IMG/VR virus record: IMGVR_UViG_3300042691_011893
Span: 1-21,010 of that record
Direction: 5' to 3' (one strand)
From: a virus
DNA: 21,010 nt
The position numbers and the translations under genes were made by a program. The stretch's first letter is position 1. The number at the start of each line of letters is the position of its first letter. Of the stretch, positions 1 through 7,912 are shown in pieces. The notes beneath the pieces were generated by a model that was given only the letters and a program-made list of their open reading frames with translations, had not been told where the DNA came from and did no database searches.

Positions 1-35
1 CGGAACTTGAAGCCCTCGGCATCATCGTTCGCTAA
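1..35 (+). CDS. Head decoration protein, C-terminal end (partial)
   Basis: The window opens inside a reading frame (codons start at base 3) that encodes ELEALGIIVR and then stops with TAA at 33-35. Short endings of this kind (Leu, Gly, Ile, Val-Arg) are usual for the lambda gpD-like head decoration family. In lambda-type head modules that gene sits directly upstream of the gpE-type capsid gene, which follows here after a 29-base gap. Only ten residues are visible, so the assignment rests mainly on position. The decoration protein trims and stabilises the expanded capsid. Confidence 0.5.
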   Translation, partial: ELEALGIIVR

Positions 36-64
36 TCACCGACACAGGACTAGGAGTAAAGGAC

Positions 65-1084
65 ATGCCCACTCTCGACATCTTCAACAACGACGCCTTT
101 GGTCTGCAGTCGTTGACCAAGGCGATCAACGAATCGCCGTACCAGCCGATGCTGATCGGCTCGCTCGGCCTGTTCGGCGAAGAAGGAATCAGCACGACCA
201 GCCTCTCGATCGAGATGCGCGGTACGACCTTGACGCTGATTCCGGCGTCTGCACGTGGCGCCCCTGGGCGGCCTGAGCGCAACGACAAGTCTCGCCTGAT
301 CCCGATCAACACCGTACATCTGCCGCAGCGAGCGTCTGTGAACGCCGATGAAGTGCAGAACCTGCGCGCGTTCGGCACCGAGAACGAAGTTGAGACAGTG
401 CAGAACCTGATCAACCGCAAACTCGGTAAACTGCGGCGCAACCTGGATGTGACGATTGAGTGGCAGCGTATTGGCTCAATCAAGGGTCAAGTGCTCGACG
501 CGGACGGCACGACCGTGCTGCTGGATATGTTCACGACCTTCGGCGTGGCGCAGCAAACGCACCAGATGCTTCTGGCAACCGACGCGACCAAGGTCAAGAG
601 TCTGATCGTGCAAGCGCAGCGCAAGGCGGAAGACGCGCTCGGCGGCGTGATGCATCGTGGCTTCGTCGCGCTGTGCGGCAAGAACTTCTTCGACTCACTG
701 GTCGGTCATCCGGCCGTCGAGAAGGCTTATGACCGCTGGCTTGATGGTGCCTTCCTGCGCGACATCCAGCGCTCGCAAGAGAGCGGCTCGCCCGGCTTCC
801 AGTTCTGCGGCGTGTCGTGGCACGAGTACAGGGGCTCGGTGTCGGGTCAGAACTTCGTGGCTGACGATGAGGCTTACCTGATCCCGCAAGGCGTGCCGGA
901 TATGTTCATGACGAACTACGCACCGGCCGATTACATGGAGACGGTCAATACCATCGGTCTGCCCTACTACGCCAAGCAGGAGATGATGCGGATGAACAAG
1001 GGCGTCGAGATCGAGGCGCAGTCCAACCCGATCTCGATCTGCAGCCGCCCGAACGCGATCGTCAAGCTGCTGCGCACCACCTAA
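65..1084 (+). CDS. Major capsid protein (lambda gpE family)
   Basis: This is the 339-residue major head subunit, almost the length of lambda gpE (341). The N-terminus (MPTLDIFNNDAFGLQSLT) is typical of the Phage_cap_E family, in which the protein opens with a short 'D-I-F-..D-A-F' segment. The family C-terminus, with a run like 'N-P-I-S-I-C-S-R-P', is also present. The ATG is preceded by AGGAG at 52-56 with 8-base spacing, the strongest ribosome site in the head module, as expected for the most abundant virion protein. It lies between the decoration-protein end and the head-tail joining gene. Just downstream are a small start-codon hairpin and an intrinsic-terminator-like hairpin that could keep capsid expression above that of later genes. 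Family assignment is by recognition of motifs and gene order. Confidence 0.9.
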   Translation: MPTLDIFNNDAFGLQSLTKAINESPYQPMLIGSLGLFGEEGISTTSLSIEMRGTTLTLIPASARGAPGRPERNDKSRLIPINTVHLPQRASVNADEVQNLRAFGTENEVETVQNLINRKLGKLRRNLDVTIEWQRIGSIKGQVLDADGTTVLLDMFTTFGVAQQTHQMLLATDATKVKSLIVQAQRKAEDALGGVMHRGFVALCGKNFFDSLVGHPAVEKAYDRWLDGAFLRDIQRSQESGSPGFQFCGVSWHEYRGSVSGQNFVADDEAYLIPQGVPDMFMTNYAPADYMETVNTIGLPYYAKQEMMRMNKGVEIEAQSNPISICSRPNAIVKLLRTT

Positions 1085-1092
1085 CCGTGGTG
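1075..1092 (+). promoter_or_regulatory. Start-codon hairpin coupling capsid to next gene
   Basis: CACCAC (1075-1080) and GTGGTG (1087-1092) are perfect complements around a six-base loop that contains the capsid stop codon. The right arm holds both possible GTG starts (1087 and 1090) of the next gene, which has no Shine-Dalgarno sequence. The structure would hide the start unless a ribosome finishing the capsid gene opens it. The stem is seen directly; the coupling role is inferred, and a six-base stem can arise by chance. Confidence 0.35.
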
Positions 1093-1371
1093 AACCCGAT
1101 CCTGAGTCGGGCCGCAGAACGCATCCTCGCTCGCATGGGCGAGGATGCGTTTTTGCGTGGCACGGTCGAAACCGTGGTCAACATCCAGCAGGATGTCGAG
1201 ATGACCGACGCCGAGGGCAACGTGGCCTACATCCGCTACCTTGCCCGCCTGCCGTCAAAGCACGCGCCGCAAAAGGGCGACACACTCGCCGTTGGCACCG
1301 ACAACTACGTGCTCGACGCGCGAGTTGACGACGACAGTTACTTCGCCAGGTACATCCTGCGCAAGGTTTAG
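1087..1371 (+). CDS. Head-tail joining protein, gpFII-like
   Basis: A 94-residue protein located where lambda has the FII head-tail joining gene, between capsid and gpZ. Its C-terminal half has the beta-rich pattern 'KGD-L-VG--NYVLDARVDDD' expected for the small barrel of FII/Gifsy-2-type joining proteins (often labelled ATP-binding sugar-transporter-like). These sit at the neck, where the finished tail docks. It begins with GTG at 1087, or GTG at 1090, only two bases after the capsid stop and without a Shine-Dalgarno sequence, so it probably depends on ribosomes arriving from the capsid gene. Codons 11-23 form a 13-base-pair hairpin followed by five T residues, so part of this coding sequence may double as a terminator. 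The family is diverse; I am moderately sure of the role. Confidence 0.6.
   Translation: MVNPILSRAAERILARMGEDAFLRGTVETVVNIQQDVEMTDAEGNVAYIRYLARLPSKHAPQKGDTLAVGTDNYVLDARVDDDSYFARYILRKV
1118..1154 (+). terminator. Intragenic intrinsic-terminator-like hairpin after capsid gene
   Basis: AACGCATCCTCGC (1118-1130) pairs perfectly with GCGAGGATGCGTT (1139-1151) around an eight-base loop, and T residues run from 1150 to 1154. A 13-base-pair stem with a U-tract is a textbook intrinsic terminator shape on the plus strand. It lies entirely inside the joining-protein reading frame, 34 bases past the capsid stop. Partial termination here would give many capsid transcripts and fewer for later genes. Translation through it could prevent folding, which would make read-through depend on ribosome traffic. 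Confidence 0.6.
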
Positions 1372-1373
1372 CC

Positions 1374-2138
1374 GTGGCATTCGCAGTCGTCATCAACACC
1401 CGGGAAGTCGAGCGCGTGGCGCAACGTCTAGCACAGATTGACGCTGCGGACATCAACCGGGCCTCGTTGCGAGCCGTAAATCTCGTCGGCGAGCGCGCGT
1501 ACAAGGATTCGCTCACGCGCATGACCAAGCGCATCAACTGGTCCCGCGCGTACCTTGAGGAACGGATGGAGTTCGTCGCCGCAAACGACGAACGCAAGCC
1601 GCAGGCCAAGGTCGTTGCTTTCCGCGGCGGCTCGGGCAGCAAGAAGTCGGCGCTGCGACCGTCAAACCTTCGCCAGTTCGCGCCGCGGCAGATTTCGGTG
1701 CCGGTTAAGTTCGGCAACGAGTTTGCCAATGGGCCGATCTGGACAATGAGCGACGGGCGCCGCGCCGCGCAGATGCTCCGCAATCCGAGGCGTAAAGAGA
1801 AACGGCTGCCGTTTATTCTGCGCACTGGATCAACCCTGCGCAACATTCCTGTCGGCAAGAAGCAAGCGGGGATGAGTTTCGAGTTCGTCAAGGGGCGTCG
1901 CGTCGTGATCCCCTACGCTTTCCTTGGCGACACCAAGAAGGGGTCAGGTGTTCTCGTCATGCAACGCGAAAAGACCGACCGCAAAGGCAAGGGAAAGATG
2001 AAGGCGATGTACCGCCTGCAAGCGTGGTCGGTGTTCAAGAAGACTGCCGCTGTCATTCTGCCGTTCGTCCGCAAAGACCTTGAGAAGACGGTTGGTGACA
2101 ACGTGACGCGCGAACTCGCGCGGAGGATTACGGTATGA
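1374..2138 (+). CDS. Minor tail protein Z-like (tail completion)
   Basis: A 254-residue basic protein in the position of lambda gpZ (192 residues), which acts at the head-proximal end of the tail to make it competent for joining. Visible gpZ-like features are an N-terminal helical segment with 'ASLRAVNLVGERAYKDSL' (about residues 30-47) and a central 'RVVIPYAFL' followed by 'KGSGVLVMQR' (about residues 178-200), the segment usually written as AF-----GVF-R in the family. The C-terminus is a helical region ending in arginine-rich sequence. It starts with GTG two bases after the preceding stop, with AAGG at 1363-1366 as a ribosome site. It is longer than lambda gpZ by some 60 residues, in lysine/arginine-rich insertions. 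It overlaps the next gene as ATGA. Confidence 0.6.
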   Translation: MAFAVVINTREVERVAQRLAQIDAADINRASLRAVNLVGERAYKDSLTRMTKRINWSRAYLEERMEFVAANDERKPQAKVVAFRGGSGSKKSALRPSNLRQFAPRQISVPVKFGNEFANGPIWTMSDGRRAAQMLRNPRRKEKRLPFILRTGSTLRNIPVGKKQAGMSFEFVKGRRVVIPYAFLGDTKKGSGVLVMQREKTDRKGKGKMKAMYRLQAWSVFKKTAAVILPFVRKDLEKTVGDNVTRELARRITV

Positions 2139-2581
2139 GCAAGGCTAGTACGCTCGCACAGAAAGTCTCTGATCGCGTCAGCACGATCAACATCGCCAAC
2201 GGGTACAGCACTGACATCGGGCTTCGCGTGTTCCGTGGCCGAGCAAACCTCGTGCCGGAAGAACTGCCTTGCATCGTGATTGTCGAGGGTGAGGACGAGA
2301 TTCAGGACACCAAGAAGACCGAGGTCAAGGTACGTCAGTCGTACCAGATCGAAGGACACTCTGAATGTGATCCGCTGCACCCGAACGACACGGCGCATCT
2401 GATTCTGGCCGACTTGAAGAAATCCATCTTCGGCGTTGACCCTTCATTCGACGGCGTTGTGCGCCCGAGCGAACTTGAGTACGGCGGTCGGCAGATCGGC
2501 GTGCGCGAGGACGGCACGGCTTTCGTGTCGGCATCAATCAACATCCGCATCACCTTCGTTGAGAACCTGGCCGAGCCGTAA
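2135..2581 (+). CDS. Tail terminator protein (gpU-like position)
   Basis: A 148-residue protein that follows gpZ and precedes the tail tube, exactly the place of lambda gpU (131 residues), which caps tail polymerisation. The sequence has the pattern common to prophage tail-terminator proteins: an N-terminal helix, then 'NGYSTDIGLRVFRGR', 'EELPCIVIVEGEDE' and a C-terminal 'SASINIRITFVE' beta strand. A strong GGAGG ribosome site (2122-2126) lies 8 bases before the ATG, which overlaps the stop of the gpZ-like gene as ATGA. Function is inferred mostly from position and length; sequence similarity to lambda gpU itself is not obvious by eye. Confidence 0.55.
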   Translation: MSKASTLAQKVSDRVSTINIANGYSTDIGLRVFRGRANLVPEELPCIVIVEGEDEIQDTKKTEVKVRQSYQIEGHSECDPLHPNDTAHLILADLKKSIFGVDPSFDGVVRPSELEYGGRQIGVREDGTAFVSASINIRITFVENLAEP

Positions 2582-2649
2582 CGCAATTGAACCGGACAGC
2601 GTTTTGCTCTCGCCACCCTTAGACTCATTCCTGTTTTCGGAGAACTACT

Positions 2650-3600
2650 ATGGCATCTCGTGCATTCCTCGGCGCTGGCGACCTCTACATCGCGCGCTAC
2701 GTCAACGGCGCCTTTGAGGACTACAGCGGTCCTTATGAGTGCGATCAGTTTGAGATCAAGCCGAACATCGACCTCAAAGAAAAGACCTCCCGTGGTCGCA
2801 GCACCTACGGCCAGGTGATCGAGTCGGTTGCGGTTCCGCAGCCTGCTGACTTGACTGTCGCGCTGTCGGAGGTCAACAAGGAGTCGTTGGCGATTGCTCT
2901 GCTTGGCACGACCGCGGTGCTCAACCAAACTTCCGGCACTCTGACCAACGAGCGCTTTGCGGCAAAACTGGACAAGTGGGTTGCGCTCTCCAAGGCGAAC
3001 TTCACCGGCACGGTGACTGTCGCGGGTGACGCCGCCAGCGTGACCGGCGCAATCGCCGGTACGACTCTGACGGTATCGGCTGTCGCTTCTGGCACGCTGC
3101 ATGTCGGTCAGACGCTCACTGGTTCCGGTGTCACGGTCGGCACCACGATCACGGCGCTCGGCACCGGCACAGGTGGCACAGGCACCTACACCGTGAGCGC
3201 GACGCAGACGGTTACTAGCACGGCGATCTCTGCCTCTGGCCCGACCTACGTTGACGGCGTGGACTACTTGGTGAACAAACAGCTTGGATGGGTGAAGAAT
3301 CTGCCAGGCGGCGCTATCGCAAACGGACAGTTTGTGCGTGTCAGCGGTGCTTACGGCACGATCACCGGCACGGAAGTGCGCGGCATGACTGATTCACAAC
3401 TTCGCGCACGATTCAAACTGGACGGCAAGAACTTCGCCGATAACCAGCCTGTGATCGTCACGGTCCACGAAGCGGTTATCGCGGCTGACTCCGCGTTCAA
3501 CTTCTTGGCCGACGACTTTGCGTCGATCTCGCTGCCAGGCCGCATGAAGACTCCTGCGGGCTTCAGCGAGCCGTTCACCGTGCATCTGCGCGACGCCTAA
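2650..3600 (+). CDS. Major tail tube protein with inserted Gly/Thr-rich module
   Basis: A 316-residue protein that would form the stacked rings of the tail tube. Residues 1-118 and 198-316 match the plan of prophage tail tube proteins: 'DLYIARY', '[17 protein letters not shown]', then '[16 protein letters not shown]', '[11 protein letters not shown]' and the end '[20 protein letters not shown]'. Between them, about residues 128-196 are a Gly/Thr/Val-rich module that looks like a separate Ig-like or surface beta domain. The gene has its own good ribosome site (GGAG 2639-2642) after a 68-base gap and is followed by a strong terminator, both consistent with high output. In lambda, chaperone genes G and T follow the tube gene; here they are absent. 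Confidence 0.82.
   Translation: MASRAFLGAGDLYIARYVNGAFEDYSGPYECDQFEIKPNIDLKEKTSRGRSTYGQVIESVAVPQPADLTVALSEVNKESLAIALLGTTAVLNQTSGTLTNERFAAKLDKWVALSKANFTGTVTVAGDAASVTGAIAGTTLTVSAVASGTLHVGQTLTGSGVTVGTTITALGTGTGGTGTYTVSATQTVTSTAISASGPTYVDGVDYLVNKQLGWVKNLPGGAIANGQFVRVSGAYGTITGTEVRGMTDSQLRARFKLDGKNFADNQPVIVTVHEAVIAADSAFNFLADDFASISLPGRMKTPAGFSEPFTVHLRDA
3031..3237 (+). other. Gly/Thr-rich beta module inserted in tail tube protein
   Basis: About residues 128-196 of the tube protein carry '[20 protein letters not shown]', a low-complexity '[10 protein letters not shown]' and '[12 protein letters not shown]'. This type of module recurs in unrelated phage structural proteins and is inserted between two strands of the otherwise normal tube fold (after 'ANFTGTVTV', before '[10 protein letters not shown]'). 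It would be expected to project from the outer tail surface. The nucleotide sequence is repetitive (several GGCAC units), which may help exchange by recombination. The insertion is seen directly by comparison with the usual family layout; the decorative role is inferred. Confidence 0.6.
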
Positions 3601-3624
3601 TCATCGGTTGACGGGGGCCGGCTC

Positions 3625-3660
3625 GGGGCGTCTGGGTTAAGACCCTGACGCCCCGTTTTT
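3625..3660 (+). terminator. Intrinsic terminator between tail tube and tape measure
   Basis: GGGGCGTC (3625-3632) pairs perfectly with GACGCCCC (3647-3654), with further inner GGG/CCC pairing (3634-3636 with 3643-3645), followed by GTTTTT at 3655-3660. It lies 24 bases after the tube stop and 16 bases before the tape-measure ATG. It should give abundant tube transcripts and few for the tape measure, matching the very different copy numbers in a tail. The tape-measure start has no clear Shine-Dalgarno sequence, which fits low expression. Confidence 0.82.
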
Positions 3661-3676
3661 ATTTGGTTAATGAGCG

Positions 3677-6600
3677 ATGCCGACTGAGAACTCGCGCGAC
3701 ATCGAGCTTCGGATTGCAGCGACCACAAGTGGGTCGGAGCAAGTCAAGAAACTCGCCTCTGAACTCGATCAACTGTCCAAGGAGGGTGGTGAGGCCACCC
3801 CGGAGTTCGTTCGCCTTGGGGAAGCCCTTGATCGGGTCGCGGCGCAGGGTGATGCTGTTGCTGCGCTGAATGCTGTTGAACAACAGGTTGCGCAAACATC
3901 CTCGGCGTTCGCGGAAGCCCGCACGCGAGTCGAACAACTGCAGGCTGCGCTCAACGAGCAGCGCGCTACAACTGAGGGCTTCCGCGCCGCTCAGATCACC
4001 GCGCAGCAGGCCGTTGATCTGACGGCCAAGGGTCTACGTAAGCAAGAGGCTGCGCTCAACCTGCTACGCGCTGAGTACCAAGGTGCAGAGCGCAACACCG
4101 ACGCCTATCGCGCCAAGAACCGCGAATTGCAGCGGAGCATCGCGGAACTTGAGAACACCCTGGCCGATCAGCGCACCACGCTGAGGTCTGCGAACGGTGA
4201 TCTGCGGCAGAACGAGACTGCCCTGACCAGGGCTGAGGGCGCCTACAACCGCGCGTCTACGGCCGCTCGCCGTCTTGAGCAGACGCTATCCGGGCAGACT
4301 TCAAAACTCGCACAGTCTCGCGCTGAACTTGAGCGCCTTGGTGTATCGGCAACCACGGCGGCTGATGCGCAGAGCAAGGTCGATGCGGCCTTTACACAGG
4401 TCCGGCAGAAACTCAACGAGACCGCTAGAAGCTACACGCAGCTTGCGAGTGTCACTGAGGCAGTTGCTCGATCCAACGAGAGAAACGCTGCGCTTGCCCG
4501 TCAAGCCGCTGAGCAACGTGCTGACGCCGAAGCCCGTGCAGCGGCAGCCACTCGTCAGGCAGCACGTGAGCAGGAAGCCGCGGCGCTGCGCGCCAAACTC
4601 TCGACTGAGCAACAAGCGGCGGCTGCACGTCAGGCGGCTGCCGCGCAGAAGGTGCTTAATGACACGTTTGGCATAGCGGGCGTTCGCTCAACCGAAGCAA
4701 TCAAGGCTGAGATTGATCAGTTATCCCGCGCACTGGTTGAACTGCGCAACAACAGCAACGTCACTGCCGCCGAGTTCAACCGTGCGTTCCAAAGTGCGCA
4801 GGGGCGTCTCGGCGCTCTGCAAGCCGAACTTAACGGGGCGCCAGAGGCCCTTGGCAGGACGAATGTCGCTCTCGGCGCGGTGCGGTCTGCATTCTCCCAA
4901 CTGATCGCAATCTACGGCGTCTTTGAACTGTCGCAGAAGTTCATCGACGCGAATATTCAGCTTGAGACTCTGCGCCGCTCACTCGCTCTGGTCACGGGCA
5001 GCACTGAGGCTGCGACTCGTCAGATTCAGTTGTTGCAAGACACTGCCAGCCGGGCCGGTGTCTCTGTCGGAGAGATCAGCGCTGCCTTCATCAAGTTTCA
5101 AGCGTCGCTGAACGGCGCGAACGTCCCTCTGGAAACAACCGAGGGCTTGTTCAAAGCGGTAATCAACGCATCTGGACAGCTTGGCCTGTCCTCGCAGCGC
5201 ACAAGCCTGATCCTCGAAGCCCTTGCGCAGACCGCCAGCAAGGGCGTCGTGTCAATGGAAGAGTTGCGGCAGCAGCTTGGTGATTCGTTACCTGGCGCAC
5301 TCAGTTTGACCGCCAAGGGTCTTGGCATCACGACCGCTGAACTTATCGAACTGACTGAGAGCGGCCGGCTGTTGGCCGACGATTTTCTTCCTGCGCTTCG
5401 TAAGTCCCTAGTCGCAACATACGGCGAAGGGCAAACGCGAGTTGAAGGTCTGCGCGCAGCGTGGAACCGCTTCAAGAACACGCTCACCGAAACATCGCAA
5501 ATCGTCGGAGATAGCGGTCCTGTATCGATTCTTTCGAAGGCGCTAGACAACCTTAGCGGCAGGATTACTGCGGTAACAACGACGTGGCGCACATTCAGCA
5601 CGTTGGTATCTCAAACATCAACTAACACGCAGTTTGATCTAAGTCGGCCGATTGAGTCGCTGCGCTCATTTGGCAGCGCGGTGCAGACAGAGATTGGGCG
5701 GCTGGCTCGGCCAGAGTTCGTAAAATCAATTGCCGATTTTAGAACGGCACTTACAAACTTTGATGTCACGGATGTCGCGGCATCGTATCGCCGGTTGCAA
5801 ATTGAATCCGACAAGCTGGCTGAGTCTTACAAGAAGACCGCAGATCAGTATGTCAGAACTGCACAAGAGTCGCGCAGTCTTGAACAAGAGACAACCCGCC
5901 TAAAGAACGCCGCGCAAGCGCTTTCTACGCAGGCCACTAGCACTGCAAGTGCATGGGTCGGTCTTGAAGTCTCGTACAAGAAGGTTCGCACTGAGGTTGA
6001 GAAGAACATCACTCAGGCTCAGAAACTTGCCGAGGCGCAGAAGATTCAAGGCGAAGCGTCTGTCGCTGTCGCGCAGTTGTCTCTCAACGAGCAGCAGACC
6101 AGACAGGCATCGGCAGACGCCGCCGTCAACAACGCGCTGGCTCTGCGCAATCTTGCCGATCTGCGTCAGACAGAGGCGGACGTTATTCGTGCACAGATCG
6201 AGGCTCTGCGTGCCGAAGCCGAGCGAGTCGGCGACAACACTGGTGCGCGCAGGGAAGCGATAAAGGCGCTGCAAGACACGCTTGCAATCAGGACTGCCGA
6301 GGCTCAGAAGGCTAGGGAGTCGGCAGAGGCAACGCAGATCGACGCTGAGGCAAAGCTGCTTGCCGTGCGGGTCTATCAGGACAACTCGGCCGCTCTGACG
6401 CAACTGCGCGACGCGTATCTTCAAACCGAGCGCGCGCTTAGCGTCACGATTGCACTGGAAAAGCAGGGTCAGGCCACGAAGGAGGACGTTCGCAGAGCGA
6501 CCATCCTGGCAGCGGAAGCCGAAGCGCTATACCAGGATGCGGTCAACGATTCGGCCGCTGCCGTTGAGCGCAAGCGTCAGGCAATCAACGCCAGCCTAAG

Positions 6601-7507
6601 CGTTCAGGAAGCTAAGCTGCGCCTTGAGCAGCAGGAAATTCAAACCAGCATTGAATACGCGAAGCGCCGCGGCGATGAGCAAGCAGTCATCGAACTGACG
6701 ATCCGCCAGAAGCGGCTTGAGATCGAGATCATCGAGGCGAAGGCCAGGGCGCAGCGCGAAGAAATCCGGTTGCAGCAGATTCAACTTGAGGTCGAGCGCG
6801 CGGCGCTAGACCAGTCCGATCCGCTCTACGCGCAGAAGAAGCAGGAACTTGACATCCGCATTCAACTGCTTGAGGTCAAGCGTCTTGAGACGGCTGCCAC
6901 TGAGCAACAGGTCGAACGCATTGAACTTGAGATCAGGGCGCTGCGCGATCGTGCTAATGCCAGTCGGGAAACTGCTGATGGGTTTGTCAGCGACCGCGAC
7001 CGTGAGGCAACCGCCCTAGACCGCGTTGCCGACGCATCTGACCGTGCTGCCGATTCTGAGCGTCGGCGGCGTCGAGTCAACGCTGATGGCTTCTCAACTG
7101 ACCGCGGCGGCAACGCCATCTCAGCCGCAGGCGAGACGTTCCTGTCGTTGTTCAACCAGGCGCGCAGTGCCGGCTTGGACGACGCTACGGCGCAGGGCAT
7201 TGCCAACCAGTTCACAGACGCTCAAGGCAACGTACCGTTCTTTGACAACCCTGGGCAGTTGCGCTTTGGCGGCCGGGGATCAACGCTGTCGCAGGCATTC
7301 TCAAACGCGATCGCACAGGCCATCCGCAACCGCCCGTCGCAGGACCAGCAGGGCGGTTTTGCGGGCGACCAAGGGCAGCGCTCGATCCGGGTAGACATCA
7401 ACCTCAACGGCCAGAGGACGGCGGTCAACGTGGCGTCACAGGCTGACGCCACGGCCCTACAGTCACTCTTGCGGCAACTCCAACAGGCAGCACAGCGCAG
7501 CGGCTAA
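3677..7507 (+). CDS. Tail tape measure protein
   Basis: This 1276-residue protein sets tail length and is later ejected with the DNA. Residues 1-330 are long Ala/Gln/Glu/Arg-rich coiled coil. Residues about 415-580 match the lambda-type tape measure domain (TIGR02675-like): 'LETLRRSLALVTGSTEAAT', 'AFIKFQASLNGANVP', 'MEELRQQLGDSLPGA' and 'LADDFLPALRKSL'. Residues about 700-1130 are again coiled coil, and about 1133-1276 form a Gly-rich C-terminal region ending in 'IRVDINLNGQRTAVNVASQ' and a final helix. By the usual rule of about 0.15 nm per residue the tail would be near 190 nm, longer than that of lambda. No lysozyme or peptidase domain was seen. The start is ATG at 3677; an ATG at 3670 is out of frame and closes after five codons. 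Confidence 0.93.
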   Translation: MPTENSRDIELRIAATTSGSEQVKKLASELDQLSKEGGEATPEFVRLGEALDRVAAQGDAVAALNAVEQQVAQTSSAFAEARTRVEQLQAALNEQRATTEGFRAAQITAQQAVDLTAKGLRKQEAALNLLRAEYQGAERNTDAYRAKNRELQRSIAELENTLADQRTTLRSANGDLRQNETALTRAEGAYNRASTAARRLEQTLSGQTSKLAQSRAELERLGVSATTAADAQSKVDAAFTQVRQKLNETARSYTQLASVTEAVARSNERNAALARQAAEQRADAEARAAAATRQAAREQEAAALRAKLSTEQQAAAARQAAAAQKVLNDTFGIAGVRSTEAIKAEIDQLSRALVELRNNSNVTAAEFNRAFQSAQGRLGALQAELNGAPEALGRTNVALGAVRSAFSQLIAIYGVFELSQKFIDANIQLETLRRSLALVTGSTEAATRQIQLLQDTASRAGVSVGEISAAFIKFQASLNGANVPLETTEGLFKAVINASGQLGLSSQRTSLILEALAQTASKGVVSMEELRQQLGDSLPGALSLTAKGLGITTAELIELTESGRLLADDFLPALRKSLVATYGEGQTRVEGLRAAWNRFKNTLTETSQIVGDSGPVSILSKALDNLSGRITAVTTTWRTFSTLVSQTSTNTQFDLSRPIESLRSFGSAVQTEIGRLARPEFVKSIADFRTALTNFDVTDVAASYRRLQIESDKLAESYKKTADQYVRTAQESRSLEQETTRLKNAAQALSTQATSTASAWVGLEVSYKKVRTEVEKNITQAQKLAEAQKIQGEASVAVAQLSLNEQQTRQASADAAVNNALALRNLADLRQTEADVIRAQIEALRAEAERVGDNTGARREAIKALQDTLAIRTAEAQKARESAEATQIDAEAKLLAVRVYQDNSAALTQLRDAYLQTERALSVTIALEKQGQATKEDVRRATILAAEAEALYQDAVNDSAAAVERKRQAINASLSVQEAKLRLEQQEIQTSIEYAKRRGDEQAVIELTIRQKRLEIEIIEAKARAQREEIRLQQIQLEVERAALDQSDPLYAQKKQELDIRIQLLEVKRLETAATEQQVERIELEIRALRDRANASRETADGFVSDRDREATALDRVADASDRAADSERRRRRVNADGFSTDRGGNAISAAGETFLSLFNQARSAGLDDATAQGIANQFTDAQGNVPFFDNPGQLRFGGRGSTLSQAFSNAIAQAIRNRPSQDQQGGFAGDQGQRSIRVDINLNGQRTAVNVASQADATALQSLLRQLQQAAQRSG

Positions 7508-7510
7508 ACC

Positions 7511-7909
7511 ATGAGCACCGCCATTTCATATAGTGGAACGACAATCGACCTTGACCCGGACCTCTATTGGGAAGACGAGAGCAGTTGGCACCCGGTAGAG
7601 CAGAGCGTCCAGCGCACCGTCACAGGCGCCCTGATCGTGAGCGCGGCGACGCGCACCAAGGGGCGGCCGATTACCCTGCGCCCGCTGGACGACACGAGCG
7701 CTTGGATGGCGCGTACAACGCTGGACACACTTCGCGCATGGGCTGCTGTCCCAGGACGCGAAATGACGCTTACACTCCGCGGCACGTCGTACCAAGTGAT
7801 CTTCCGTCACCAAGACGGGGCAGCCATTGAGGCTGAGCCTATCGTCCACTACAGCGACGTATTCAGCACGGACTACTACAAGATCACTCTGAGATTCATG
7901 GAGATTTAG
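7511..7909 (+). CDS. Probable distal tail / tail-tip protein
   Basis: A 132-residue protein directly after the tape measure, where siphophages encode the first protein of the tail tip. It has the pattern of a common prophage family: 'DLDPDLYWEDESSWHPVEQS', 'TGALIVSAATRTKGRPITL', a helix 'TLDTLRAWAAVPG', then 'MTLTLRGTSYQVIFRHQDG' and a final strand 'YYKITLRFMEI'. The alternation of beta strands with one helix suits a ring-forming distal tail fold, but no function is proven for the family as I know it. It starts three bases after the tape-measure stop without a ribosome site, so it is probably coupled. Tail-tip role is inferred from position. Confidence 0.55.
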   Translation: MSTAISYSGTTIDLDPDLYWEDESSWHPVEQSVQRTVTGALIVSAATRTKGRPITLRPLDDTSAWMARTTLDTLRAWAAVPGREMTLTLRGTSYQVIFRHQDGAAIEAEPIVHYSDVFSTDYYKITLRFMEI

Positions 7910-7912
7910 GCC

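Noticed and set aside
2582-2649. Possible promoter before the tail tube gene
   Set aside because: TTGAAC at 2587-2592 has no -10 element at suitable spacing; only a ribosome site is supported.
2335-3102. Minus-strand frame of 255 codons across the terminator-protein and tube genes
   Set aside because: It crosses a gene boundary of two recognised plus-strand genes and has Arg-rich shadow composition.
3151-3190. Short GGCAC repeats as a CRISPR-like or satellite array
   Set aside because: They are codons of a Gly/Thr-rich protein segment, too short and irregular for an array; no CRISPR repeats were seen anywhere in the window.
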